DNA from: Amycolatopsis sp. NBC_01488
GTDB taxonomy: Bacteria > Actinomycetota > Actinomycetes > Mycobacteriales > Pseudonocardiaceae
Assembly: GCF_036227105.1 (NCBI RefSeq)
Contig: NZ_CP109434.1
Coordinates: 2,980,001-3,044,000, forward strand
Length of the DNA stretch: 64,000 nt
Direction: 5' to 3'
The notes under the pieces were generated by a model that saw only the letters and a program-made list of their open reading frames with translations, made no database searches and was not told the origin of the DNA. Position numbers and translations under genes: made by a program. This document shows, piece after piece, positions 35,419 to 43,690 of this stretch; position 1 is the first letter of the stretch; each line of letters starts with the position of its first letter.

Positions 35419-36375
35419 TCACGCGCGGGTCAGGTCGGCTCGCCAGGCGGCCGTGGAGCGGTCGGACGGGACGATCAGCGGCCAGACGTCCGCGCCGAGG
35501 AAACCGGTCTCGTCCGTCGCCCTCGCCGCGGTGCACGTGTCGCGCGGCAGCCCGGCCTGGACGGCCAACGCGGCCACAGCGTCCTTTGTGGACTTCCCGA
35601 AGACGCCGTCGGTCGGCACGCCGAAGCCCGACGCGCGCAGGAACTGCTGCGCCAGCTGCACCTGACGACCCGTGTCACCCGGCTTCAGCAGCGGCCATTC
35701 GGGCTCGGACCGCGCCACCGAGACGCCGAGGACGCGGCCCACGGCCGTCCGCAGCTCGGGCAGCCGGTTGTAGAGCACCTGGCCGGGGCACTCGGTCGTG
35801 TTGAAGTCGCGGTGGCCCTTGATGAACTCGGGCGTGATGCCGTACTGGTGCGCGATGTAGGCGACCAGCGAAACCAGCGAGTCCCACAGCGCCTGCGGCA
35901 CGTCCACCGTGCTGTACATGCCTTCGTTCTCGATGCCGATGACCTCGCTGTTGTGGTTGCCCACGTTCGCGCCCTGCACGTGCTGGGTGCCGCCGCGCAG
36001 GATTTCGAGGCTCCGGTGCCTGCCCTCGGTGACGAACCCGCCGCGGCTGTTCGTGAACTGCTGGCCGCTGTCGATCCAGCCGTTCTTGTCCATGTGCAGG
36101 TTCTGGATGTACCGCGAGACGTAGAACGCGCGCGCCAGCGAGAAGTCGTCGTTCATCGGCGGATCGACGGCGTGGTGCACGACGATGTAGGTCGGCTTGT
36201 GGTTCTCCACCACGATCGGGCCCGCGGCGGGCCGCGCGCCCCATTCGGACGTCGGGTGGATCGTCGGTGTCGGCACGGCCGCCGAGGCCGTCCCCGTGGT
36301 CGTCATCCCCAGTGCGCCGGCCGCGGTCGCGGTCACCCCCGCCTTGAGCAGGGTCCGGCGGTCAACAGTGACCAT
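35419..36375 (-). CDS. Secreted PGRP-type N-acetylmuramoyl-L-alanine amidase
   Basis: The 318-residue protein begins with a signal that has DRRTLLKAG before the hydrophobic stretch, close to a Tat signal, ending near ASA (about residue 32). The amidase/PGRP domain (about 38-215) keeps zinc ligands: His in IVVHHAVDP, His in GHRDFN and Cys in TECPGQ, and the Tyr/Glu region NEGMYSTVDVPQ. A C-terminal peptidoglycan-binding repeat (about 240-295, LKPGDTGRQVQLAQQFL) follows. It should cleave the amide between MurNAc and the stem peptide. A role in cell wall turnover or recycling is likely. Confidence 0.88.
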   Translation of the reverse strand: MVTVDRRTLLKAGVTATAAGALGMTTTGTASAAVPTPTIHPTSEWGARPAAGPIVVENHKPTYIVVHHAVDPPMNDDFSLARAFYVSRYIQNLHMDKNGWIDSGQQFTNSRGGFVTEGRHRSLEILRGGTQHVQGANVGNHNSEVIGIENEGMYSTVDVPQALWDSLVSLVAYIAHQYGITPEFIKGHRDFNTTECPGQVLYNRLPELRTAVGRVLGVSVARSEPEWPLLKPGDTGRQVQLAQQFLRASGFGVPTDGVFGKSTKDAVAALAVQAGLPRDTCTAARATDETGFLGADVWPLIVPSDRSTAAWRADLTRA

Positions 36376-36437
36376 GCGGGAAAGGTAGCCCCGGACCGCG
36401 CCGATGACAACTATTGACCAACTTTTGTCGTAGCGCG

Positions 36438-37313
36438 TTAGTGTTCGCCCGGGAGAGCGAAGAGCCCGCCGCTGGTCTGCTCCAGCAAGCCGTCGACGAG
36501 CAGGGAGTCCAGGCAGCGGTCGCGCTGGCCGCCGTCGTGCCAGACCAGGTCGAGGCGCGCCTTCTCCACCGGGCCTTCGGAGCCGCGCAGGACATCCAGC
36601 AGCAGGCCGCGGACCTGCCGGTCGGTGCCGGCGAACTTCTGCACCGGCTTGGCCGGGCCGGCGTACTCGGGCCGGCCGGCCAGCTGCCACGCACATTCGT
36701 CGTACACCGGGCAGTCCGCGCACCTCGGCGAACGTGCGGTGCAGATCAGCGCGCCGAGTTCCATGATCGCGGCGGAGAACTTCGCGGCGGGCGCGTCGCC
36801 GGCGGGCAGCAGCGCCTCGACGTCGTTCATGTCCCGGGTGTTCGACGCGGGCCCGGCGTCCCCGGCCCCGTGCACGGCCCGCGCGACGACGCGCCGCACG
36901 TTCGTGTCGACGACCGGCGCCCGCCGCCCGTAGGCGAACGCCGCGACGGCGCGTGCGGTGTACGCGCCGATCCCGGGCAGCGCGAGCAGAGTGTCCACAT
37001 CGGACGGAACGACGTCCCCGTGGTCGCGCGCGATCACCCCGGCGGCCTCGTGGAGCCGAAGCGCGCGCCGCGGGTAGCCGAGCTTGCCCCAGGCCCGCAC
37101 GACCTCGCCCTGCGACGACGCGGCGAGCGCCGACGGAACCGGCCACCGCGCCATCCACTCGTGCCAGATCGGCTGCACCCGCGCGACCGGCGTCTGCTGC
37201 AGCATGATCTCGCTGACCAGCACACCCCAGGCCGAGCACCCCGGCTCGCGCCAGGGCAGGTCCCGGCCGTGCGTGGAAAACCAGTCGAGCAGTACGTCAG
37301 CGTCCACAGCCAC
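36438..37313 (-). CDS. mutY: A/G-specific adenine DNA glycosylase
   Basis: MutY removes adenine mispaired with 8-oxoguanine. The 291-residue protein has the HhH-GPD fold with catalytic Glu in SEIMLQQTPV (about 35), helix-hairpin-helix LPGIGAYTARAV (about 112), catalytic Asp in PVVDTNVRRV (about 133) and an iron-sulphur cluster Cys pattern C-x6-C-x2-C-x5-C (about 186-202). The C-terminal NUDIX-like recognition domain is short, as in mycobacterial MutY. GTG 37313 lies 6 nt after TAGCCT (37325-37320), a leaderless layout. It follows the carbonic anhydrase gene on the same strand after 63 bp. Confidence 0.94.
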   Translation of the reverse strand: MAVDADVLLDWFSTHGRDLPWREPGCSAWGVLVSEIMLQQTPVARVQPIWHEWMARWPVPSALAASSQGEVVRAWGKLGYPRRALRLHEAAGVIARDHGDVVPSDVDTLLALPGIGAYTARAVAAFAYGRRAPVVDTNVRRVVARAVHGAGDAGPASNTRDMNDVEALLPAGDAPAAKFSAAIMELGALICTARSPRCADCPVYDECAWQLAGRPEYAGPAKPVQKFAGTDRQVRGLLLDVLRGSEGPVEKARLDLVWHDGGQRDRCLDSLLVDGLLEQTSGGLFALPGEH

Positions 37314-37376
37314 GCGGGGAGGCTACTTCGCCCCCGTCGGCAGCTCGCGGGCGACCTCGTCCGGCACCCGAACGGC

Positions 37377-37868
37377 CTACTTGACCTCGGTCAGCTTCCC
37401 GGCCTTGACGTCGTAGACGAAGCCGCGGACGTTGTCCGTGTGCGGGAGGTACGCGCTGCGCCGCACCCGCTCCATCGACGTCCGGACGCTGTTCTCGACG
37501 TTGCGGAACGCTTCGACCGCCCAGGTCGGCCGCAGGCCGGTGGCTTCTTCCAGCTCGTCCTTGAAGTCGTCTTCGGTGACCATCGACAGGCCGCACTCGG
37601 TGTGCTGGACGATCAGCACCTCACGCGTGCCCAGCTTGCGCTGCGACAGGGCGAGCGAGCGGATCACGTCGTCGGTCACCACGCCGCCCGCGTTGCGCAG
37701 GACGTGCGACTCGCCCTGCAGCAGGCCGAACACCTCGAACACCCGAATCCGGGCGTCCATGCAGGTCAGGATGGCCACCTGCAGCGACGGCCTGGCCGAC
37801 GAGCGGTCGCCGGGCGTCACGTCGCCGAGTTCCTGGTTGCGCTTGAGCAGTACGTCGATCGAGGTCAT
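37377..37868 (-). CDS. Beta-carbonic anhydrase
   Basis: The enzyme interconverts CO2 and bicarbonate. The 163-residue protein shows zinc-binding and catalytic motifs CMDAR (about 36-40), RNAGG (about 58) and HTECG (about 88-92), characteristic of small beta-class enzymes similar to mycobacterial Rv3588c, which occupies the same place next to mutY. The ATG is preceded by GGAAGGTGACC. The 109 bp upstream, shared with the end of the LacI gene, contain no other feature. Confidence 0.92.
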   Translation of the reverse strand: MTSIDVLLKRNQELGDVTPGDRSSARPSLQVAILTCMDARIRVFEVFGLLQGESHVLRNAGGVVTDDVIRSLALSQRKLGTREVLIVQHTECGLSMVTEDDFKDELEEATGLRPTWAVEAFRNVENSVRTSMERVRRSAYLPHTDNVRGFVYDVKAGKLTEVK

Positions 37869-37977
37869 CGGTCACCTTCCGGCCAGTGGCCCCGCGAGGC
37901 GGGCGTACCACTCCATTTGACCTGGTGAGTACCCGTTCGAGCAATGCACTACGAGCTATGTCACGGCCCCTGAAAAC

Positions 37978-39078
37978 TCAGCCGCCGAACCAGGGCTCCT
38001 CGACCGTGCGCGGCGGCGCCGACGTGCGCCCGACGCGCAGCTCGGTCGGCAGCGTGATCACCTTCGGCGAGCTGCGCTCGGCCGAGCCGAGCAGCAGCCG
38101 GCCGGCCACCTTGCCCTTCTCCAGCACCGGCTGGTGGACCGTGGTGAGCCCGATCCGCTCGGCCTCGGCGATGCCGTCGAAGCCGGTGACGGTCAGGTCC
38201 TGCGGCACCCGCAGCCCGCGCCGCTCGGCCTCGGCCATGGCGCCGAGCGCGAGGATGTCCGAGGTGCAGATCACGGCCGTGATCTGCGGGTACGCGTCGA
38301 GCAGCTGGCGGGCGGCGGACGCGCCGTCGTCCACCGTGTGGTCGAAGCGCTCGACCACCGGGACGCTCGCCCAGTCGACGCCGGCGGCCGAGAACGCCAC
38401 GGCCAGCGCCTCCAGCCGGGTGCGCTGGACGTGGAAGTGCGCGCCGCTCTGCCGGGTGGCCGAGACGAAGTCGTCGTTGCGCTCGCGGGCCAGCCGCATG
38501 CAGATGACGCCGACCTGCCGGTGGCCCAGCGAGACGAGGTGCTCGGCGATCTTGCCGACCGCCGCCGCGTCGTCCGGGCCGACGCGGTCGATGCCCTCGA
38601 TGCTCGGCTGGTCGATGATCACCGTCGGCACCGGGCGTTCCAGCACGGCGGCCAGGCTCGGGTCGTCGTCCGGCACGGAGTAGACGACGAAGCCGTCGAC
38701 GCCCGCGCGGTGCACCGCGCCGACGTCCTCACGGCCGGGGCTGGCCGGCACCAGGTGCAGGCCGACGCCCGCGTCTTCACAGGCCAGGGCCAGTCCTTCG
38801 AGCACGCCGACGGCGGCGGGGTCGCGGAAGGCGTAGGAGAGGTTCTCGGTGAGCAGTAGCCCGACCGCGCCCGCCTTGCGGGTGCGCAGGGAGCGGGCGA
38901 CGGGGTCGGGACCGGGGTAGCCGAGGCGCCGCGCGGTCTCGAGGACCCGGCGGCGCAGTTCCGGGGACAGCTGGTCCGGCCGGTTGTAGGCGTTGGACAC
39001 CGTGGTCCTGGACACACCGAGCTCCGCCGCGAGCGACGCCAGCGTCGCCTGCCTCCGGGTGCGAATAGGACGTCCCAT
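37978..39078 (-). CDS. LacI-family transcriptional regulator
   Basis: The 366-residue protein has the LacI helix-turn-helix and hinge (TLASLAAELGVSRTTVSNAY split; about 12-31, then GYPGPDPVARSLR hinge) and a periplasmic-binding-like effector domain (about 65-345). Effector unknown; such regulators usually sense sugars, yet the divergent neighbour is a metal importer. ATG 39078 lies 6 nt after TACGGT (39090-39085) with TTCAGG 17 bp upstream, giving a clear leaderless promoter. An AACG-N8-CGTT palindrome (39090-39105) overlaps that spacer and could be its own operator. Confidence 0.88.
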   Translation of the reverse strand: MGRPIRTRRQATLASLAAELGVSRTTVSNAYNRPDQLSPELRRRVLETARRLGYPGPDPVARSLRTRKAGAVGLLLTENLSYAFRDPAAVGVLEGLALACEDAGVGLHLVPASPGREDVGAVHRAGVDGFVVYSVPDDDPSLAAVLERPVPTVIIDQPSIEGIDRVGPDDAAAVGKIAEHLVSLGHRQVGVICMRLARERNDDFVSATRQSGAHFHVQRTRLEALAVAFSAAGVDWASVPVVERFDHTVDDGASAARQLLDAYPQITAVICTSDILALGAMAEAERRGLRVPQDLTVTGFDGIAEAERIGLTTVHQPVLEKGKVAGRLLLGSAERSSPKVITLPTELRVGRTSAPPRTVEEPWFGG

Positions 39079-39120
39079 CAGCAAACCGTAACGGTTCAGA
39101 TCGTTTTCCTGAAGAGACAC

Positions 39121-39175
39121 CCCGGGTGGTCGATGTCTCGATCCGCATGCGTGAAGACGCATACACCAACCCGGG
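39121..39175. repeat. Nested inverted repeats between the LacI gene and the metal importer
   Basis: An outer repeat, CCCGGGTGGT (39121-39130) with ACCAACCCGGG (39165-39175), allows a 10-bp stem with one bulge; inside it ATGCGT and ACGCAT (39147-39152, 39157-39162) form a perfect 6-bp stem with loop GAAG. The whole can fold into a cruciform or RNA hairpin. It lies about 90 bp before the importer start and could be a binding site or a terminator-like leader element. Confidence 0.45.
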
Positions 39176-39217
39176 ATCGGATGGCCAGGAAGTCATCCGG
39201 ATGGGGTAAGGTGAATC

Positions 39218-39232
39218 TGACAACGGTTTCCA
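39218..39232 (+). promoter_or_regulatory. Candidate Zur box before the metal importer
   Basis: TGACAACGGTTTCCA is a partly palindromic 15-mer (10 of 15 positions symmetric) resembling the actinobacterial Zur operator TGAAAATCATTTTCA in its TGA-AA and TTT-CA halves. It lies 35-49 bp before the znuA-like start, where it would control transcription in response to zinc. The match is imperfect and other metals' regulators are possible. Confidence 0.4.
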
Positions 39233-39266
39233 TTAGCGTCTCAGTGTCGTCAGGAGAGTCCCGCAG

Positions 39267-40178
39267 ATGAGTTCCCGCCGTACCAAGAGCGTCCTCGCGG
39301 CCGCTTCGGCCTTGTCCGTCCTCGCGCTGGCCGCGTGCTCCGGTGGCACCTCCGGCTCCGACGGCGGCGCGGAGTCCGGCGGCTCCGGGAAGATCAAGGT
39401 CGTCGCCTCGACGGACGTCTGGGGCAGCGTCGTCAGCGCCGTCGGCGGGGACAAGGTCGACGTCAAGGCGATCATCCACGACCCGTCGGCCGACCCGCAC
39501 TCGTACGAGACGACCGCGGACGACGCCCTCGCGGCGAAGGACGCGAAGCTGCTCCTGTCCAACGGCGGCGGCTACGACGAGTTCTTCGGCAAGCTCACCG
39601 ACCAGGCCGGGGACGCGAAGAAGCTCGTCGCCTACGACATCGCCGCGACCGGCGACGAGAACGAGCACGTCTGGTACGACCTGCCGGGCGTCGACAAGGT
39701 CGCCGACCAGGTCGCCGCCCAGCTGGGTGAGCTGCAGCCGGCGTCGAAGCAGGCGTTCACCGACAACGCGACCGCGTTCAAGGCGAAGGTCGACGCGCTG
39801 GAGAAGCGGCTGGCCCAGCTGGGTGCGTCGCACCCGGGCACGAAGGTCGTCGTCACCGAGCCGGTGGCGCACTACCTGCTCCAGAGCGCGAAGCTGACCG
39901 ACGCGACGCCGAAGGCCTTTTCGGACGCCGTGGAGAACGACACCGACGTCCCGGCCGGCGCCGTGAACGAATACCAGCAGCTCATCGCCACCAAGCAGGT
40001 CAAGGCGCTGATCAACAACGCGCAGACGGTCACGCCGCTCACCCAGGACGTCGTGGCGCGGGCCAAGGCCGCCGGGATCGGCGTCGTCGACGTGACCGAG
40101 ACGCTGCCCAAGGGTGTGACGGACTACATTGGCTGGATGACCGGGGAAGTAGCCGCGCTGGCGGGAGCGTTGAAGTAG
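39267..40178 (+). CDS. znuA: Zinc/manganese ABC importer, substrate-binding lipoprotein
   Basis: The 303-residue cluster A-I binding protein has a lipobox (LALAAC, Cys at about 24) followed by a Gly/Ser linker. Metal ligands expected in the family appear as His in DPSADPHSYE (about 77), His in GDENEHVWYD (about 133), and the later HYLL (about 197) and Glu/Asp segments. There is no long histidine-rich loop, so zinc versus manganese cannot be settled from sequence; the candidate Zur box and the His-rich tail of the ATPase favour zinc. CAGGAGAG precedes the ATG. First gene of a tight three-gene operon. Confidence 0.85.
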   Translation: MSSRRTKSVLAAASALSVLALAACSGGTSGSDGGAESGGSGKIKVVASTDVWGSVVSAVGGDKVDVKAIIHDPSADPHSYETTADDALAAKDAKLLLSNGGGYDEFFGKLTDQAGDAKKLVAYDIAATGDENEHVWYDLPGVDKVADQVAAQLGELQPASKQAFTDNATAFKAKVDALEKRLAQLGASHPGTKVVVTEPVAHYLLQSAKLTDATPKAFSDAVENDTDVPAGAVNEYQQLIATKQVKALINNAQTVTPLTQDVVARAKAAGIGVVDVTETLPKGVTDYIGWMTGEVAALAGALK

Positions 40179-40180
40179 CC

Positions 40181-41026
40181 ATGTCTCCCGTTTCCGACGA
40201 CGTACGTCCCGCGGTCCGGGTCCGCGGGGCGGGGCTCGCGTTCGGTCCCCGGACCCTGTGGTCGGGGCTGGACCTCGTCGTCGAGCCGGGCGAGTTCGTC
40301 GCCGTGCTCGGCCCGAACGGCTCCGGCAAGAGCAGCCTGCTCAAGGCGCTGCTCGGCATGCAGGGCCTGTCGGCGGGCGCGGTCGAGATCGCCGGCGGCC
40401 GCCCGGGCGGCGCGAACCGCAAGGTCGGCTACATCCCGCAGCAGCGCGCGATCGACGAGTCGCTGACGCTGCGCGGCGTCGACCTGGTCGGCCTCGGCCT
40501 CGACGGCCACCGCTGGGGTCCGGGTCTGTTCGGCATGGCCGCGCGCCGGCGCCGGGTTTCCGAAGCGATCGACGCGGTGGGCGCGACTCGTTATGCGAAG
40601 CAGCCCGTCGGGCGCTTGTCCGGCGGCGAGCAGCAGCGGTTGCGGGTGGCGCAGGCGCTGGTCGGCGACCCCGAGGTGCTGCTGTGCGACGAGCCGCTGC
40701 TGTCCCTGGACCTGGCGCACCAGCGCGCGATCAGCGAGCTGATCGATTCCCGGCGGCGCACGGCCGGCACCGCGGTGCTGTTCGTGACGCACGAGATCAA
40801 CCCGGTGCTGCCGTTCGTCGACCGCGTGGTGTACCTGGTCAACGGCCAGTTCCGGATCGGCAAGCCGGACGAGGTCATGACCACCGAGACGCTGTCGGAG
40901 CTCTACGGCACGCGCGTCGAGGTGTTGGAGGTGGGCGGCCAGATCCACATCGCGGGCGCGCAGAGCGCGTTGTGCGAGGAGGAGCCGCACCACCACGAAC
41001 ACGACGTCGAAGAGCAAGTGGGCTGA
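40181..41026 (+). CDS. znuC: Zinc/manganese ABC importer, ATP-binding protein
   Basis: The 281-residue ATPase starts two bases after the znuA stop. It has Walker A GPNGSGKSS (about 45-53), Q-loop YIPQQRAIDE, signature LSGGEQQRLRVAQ (about 147), Walker B VLLCDEPLLSLD (about 167) and H-loop FVTHEIN (about 203). The C-terminus ends in a histidine/glutamate cluster with four His in EPHHHEHD, a likely metal-binding tail that may sense or buffer the imported ion. Confidence 0.88.
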   Translation: MSPVSDDVRPAVRVRGAGLAFGPRTLWSGLDLVVEPGEFVAVLGPNGSGKSSLLKALLGMQGLSAGAVEIAGGRPGGANRKVGYIPQQRAIDESLTLRGVDLVGLGLDGHRWGPGLFGMAARRRRVSEAIDAVGATRYAKQPVGRLSGGEQQRLRVAQALVGDPEVLLCDEPLLSLDLAHQRAISELIDSRRRTAGTAVLFVTHEINPVLPFVDRVVYLVNGQFRIGKPDEVMTTETLSELYGTRVEVLEVGGQIHIAGAQSALCEEEPHHHEHDVEEQVG

Positions 41027-41029
41027 GTC

Positions 41030-41911
41030 TTGGATCTGTTCGACTTCGGCAAGACGTGGGAGCTGATCACCGAGCTGCCCGGCGTCCAGACGGCGCTCCT
41101 CGCGGCGGCGATCCTCGGCCTGGTGGCAGGGGTACTGGGCCCGCTGATCGTGATGCGGCGGATGTCGTTCGCGGTGCACGGGACGTCCGAGCTGGCGTTC
41201 ACCGGCGGCGCGGCGGCCCTGCTGCTCGGGATCGGCGTCGAGTACGGCGCGCTGATCGGCGCGGTGGTGGCGGCGCTGCTGCTGGGCATCCTGGGCGCGC
41301 GGGACGCGGACCGCGACTCGGTGATCGGCGTGATCCTGTCGTTCGGCCTCGGCATGGGCGTGCTGTTCCTGTCGTTCTACAAAGGACGGTCCGGGAACAA
41401 GTTCGGCATCCTCACCGGCCAGATCATCACCATCGACTCGACGAACCTGACGTTGTTCGTGGTGTCGTCGGTGGTGGTCCTGGCGGTGCTGGCGCTGGTG
41501 TACCGGCCGTTGCTGTTCGCTTCGGTGGACCGGAACGTGGCGGTCGCGCGCGGTGTCCCGGTGAAGACGCTGACGGTGGTGTTCGCGCTGCTGGTGGGCG
41601 TCTCGACGGCGTTGAGCGTGAAGGTGGTCGGGTCGCTCCTGGTGGTGGCGTTGATGGTGACGCCCGCGGCCGCGGCGGCTCGCGTGACGGCGTCGCCGTG
41701 GAAGGCGACGGTGCTGTCGATCGTGTTCGCCGAGGTGGCGGCGCTGGGCGGGATCGTGCTGTCGCTGGCGCCGGGGCTCCCGGTGAGCGCGTTCGTGACG
41801 GCGATTTCGTTCCTGATCTACGTGGTCTGCCGCGTGATCGCCTGGCAGCGGGACCGCCGGACGAGGGTCCGGGCGGTCGACCCGGCCCCGGACCTCGTCG
41901 CGGCAGCCTGA
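41030..41911 (+). CDS. znuB: Zinc/manganese ABC importer, permease
   Basis: The 293-residue ABC-3 family permease has eight or nine transmembrane helices and the conserved cytoplasmic segment with ARGVPVKTL and the VGSLLVVALMVTPAAAA helix. It starts at TTG 41030, three bases after the znuC stop. On the opposite strand the last 485 bp are overlapped by the open frame of a secreted protein that seems to have lost its stop codon, so antisense transcription over znuB is possible. Confidence 0.88.
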   Translation: MDLFDFGKTWELITELPGVQTALLAAAILGLVAGVLGPLIVMRRMSFAVHGTSELAFTGGAAALLLGIGVEYGALIGAVVAALLLGILGARDADRDSVIGVILSFGLGMGVLFLSFYKGRSGNKFGILTGQIITIDSTNLTLFVVSSVVVLAVLALVYRPLLFASVDRNVAVARGVPVKTLTVVFALLVGVSTALSVKVVGSLLVVALMVTPAAAAARVTASPWKATVLSIVFAEVAALGGIVLSLAPGLPVSAFVTAISFLIYVVCRVIAWQRDRRTRVRAVDPAPDLVAAA

Positions 41912-42347
41912 ACCACTGCACCTGAAGCGTGTCGCTGATCGCGGCGTTGCCCCCGGCGGGATAGCCGACGGACTGGTACGCCGCGCGGCTGCGGTGCAGG
42001 ACGCACGTGTTGCTCGGCGTCTGCCTCACCGAACGGGCCGGTACGGCGAAGTTCGTGATGTAGGCACAGGGGTAGTACTCGCCGGACTTGTAGAAGTTGA
42101 TGTTGACCCTGGACGGGATCCAGTTGTAGTGCGAGGCGTTGCCGAGGTGGAGGGTGAAGTAGACCTCGTTGTTGTCGGCCCAGGCACAGGACTGCCAGTA
42201 CAGCGCCGAGTTGCCGGGGGCGTACTGGTAGCCGCTGCACACGTGCCCGAACTGGCCCGGGCCCACGATGACGTCGGCGGACGCGATGCCCGCGCCCGCG
42301 AACAGGCCGGTGAGCGAAAGTACGACTGCGGTGACGAACCGTTTCAT
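41427..42347 (-). CDS. Small secreted protein reading on antisense to znuB
   Basis: From ATG 42347 the protein has a clear Sec signal peptide (MKRFVTAVVLSLTGLFAGAG, cleavage after ASA at about 25) and a compact extracellular domain of about 120 residues with four cysteines (CSGYQ, SCAWADN, PCAYITN, NTCVLH) likely forming two disulphides. After ISDTLQVQW, at about 41905, the frame meets no stop and continues for about 160 codons of Arg/Pro/Ser-rich sequence antisense to znuB. The tail looks like antisense composition, not an evolved domain, so the original stop may have been lost by mutation. No known family recognised. Confidence 0.55.
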   Translation of the reverse strand: MKRFVTAVVLSLTGLFAGAGIASADVIVGPGQFGHVCSGYQYAPGNSALYWQSCAWADNNEVYFTLHLGNASHYNWIPSRVNINFYKSGEYYPCAYITNFAVPARSVRQTPSNTCVLHRSRAAYQSVGYPAGGNAAISDTLQVQWFRLPRRGPGPGRPPGPSSGGPAARRSRGRPRRSGTKSPSRTRSPGAPAPATARSRPAPPPRRTRSTAPSPSTATPSREPPRPRASPSTPPPGATRPPSRSTPSRRPPAARTPPSASSPGHRARPPRSGPPKRTATAGTPAPAPPGPPPTTPRTTSGSSSRW

Positions 42348-42441
42348 GAGTTCCCCTCGAGTGTGTCCTGGACGGCCGGGTGGCCGACCAGGACACTCGC
42401 GAACCGCCGCCGGGTTTAGGCGCGCCGCCGCCGTCACCTGA

Positions 42442-43650
42442 TCAGCCGAGCATCAGCAGGACCTGCAGCTCCCCGACGACGAACCCGATCACCCCGCCCA
42501 CCGCGATCAGCTTCCACTCGTCCTGCCGGAACGCCGGCCGCAGCAAGCCCTCGAACTCCAACGGCGTCAGGGCCAGCATCCGCTGCTCGATCATCTTCGC
42601 GACGTCCATCGCCTCGGTCAGGTAGCCCTCGGCGTACCGGGCCGTGTCGGGCAGCTGTTCGAGGGCTTTCCGGGCCGCCGCGTGCTTCATCTCCCGCAAG
42701 CGCGTGCCGCCCACTGTCCGGGAGAGCGGCATCTGCGTGTCGACCGCTTCCGAAACGAGGTGCTCGACCAGCGCCGCCAGCCGATCGGCGCGCGGGCCGC
42801 GCAACACCGCGTCCAGCAGGTTCTGGACCGTCAGGACCTCGGTCGCGATCAGCTCCCCGTACTGCCGCGCGACCTCGGCCCGCCGGCGCTGGAACTTGCC
42901 CTGGAAGATCACCCGGCCGACGCGGACCGGCTCGCGCGGGACGAAGATCAGCTTGATCGCCAGCCAGTCCGTGCACAGCCCGATCACGCCGCCGAACGCC
43001 GGGAGCACCCACGGCTCGCGCGTGAACGCCCAGACGATCGTCTGGACCAGGCCGAGCCCGAAGCCGAAGTAGATCCCCATCCGCGCGATGAACGCCATCT
43101 CCGGGCGGGACGTCTCGCGGATCAGCCGGACCAGCAGCGCCTTGTCGCGGGTCAGCCGCTGGACCGTCATGTGCTGGACGTCGAGGACCTCGTCGAGGTT
43201 CTCGCGGACGTCGTCGAGGAACTCCCGCACCAGCCGCGGCGCCGACGCCTGGACCTGCTTGATCAGCATCTCCTGGGCCAGCGTCGGCAGGACCTCCCAC
43301 AGCCGCGGGTGGTGCTCGGCCAGCACCTCGCGCGCGATGTGGTCGACCGCGCGCAGCAACGGCTGCTCCAGCTCGCTCGTGATGATCACCGGGTCGATCC
43401 GCCCGATGACCTCGCGCAGGTCGAGCAGGTTGGCCGTGAGCAGCTCGGTCGCGACCGCCGCCATCCGCCCGCCGTGCTTCGGGACGACGCCCTGCCAGCC
43501 CAGCAGCGGGGGGATCCCGAGGAAGTCCAGCGGCCGGAACATCATCTCGATGGCGACGCGCTTGGTGACGTACCCGATCAGCGCCGCGATGAACGGCATC
43601 GCCGCGTACAGCGGCCAGTGCAGCGCGAGGTCGTGCCGGACAGCGTCCAT
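42442..43650 (-). CDS. DUF445-family membrane protein, copy 1
   Basis: The 402-residue protein has an N-terminal hydrophobic hairpin containing the family motif AALIGYVTKRVAIEMMFRP (about 20-40, split), a repeat of that motif at GLCTDWLAIKLIFVPREP (about 235) and a C-terminal helix VGGVIGFVVGELQVLLMLG. DUF445 proteins such as YheB are thought to be envelope-associated; function is unknown. It shares nearly the whole sequence pattern with the gene directly upstream, showing tandem duplication. The 40-bp gap suggests co-transcription. Confidence 0.82.
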   Translation of the reverse strand: MDAVRHDLALHWPLYAAMPFIAALIGYVTKRVAIEMMFRPLDFLGIPPLLGWQGVVPKHGGRMAAVATELLTANLLDLREVIGRIDPVIITSELEQPLLRAVDHIAREVLAEHHPRLWEVLPTLAQEMLIKQVQASAPRLVREFLDDVRENLDEVLDVQHMTVQRLTRDKALLVRLIRETSRPEMAFIARMGIYFGFGLGLVQTIVWAFTREPWVLPAFGGVIGLCTDWLAIKLIFVPREPVRVGRVIFQGKFQRRRAEVARQYGELIATEVLTVQNLLDAVLRGPRADRLAALVEHLVSEAVDTQMPLSRTVGGTRLREMKHAAARKALEQLPDTARYAEGYLTEAMDVAKMIEQRMLALTPLEFEGLLRPAFRQDEWKLIAVGGVIGFVVGELQVLLMLG

Positions 43651-43690
43651 CCCGACCTCCCTCGCACACCCGAGAGCGAAACCGTACCGG

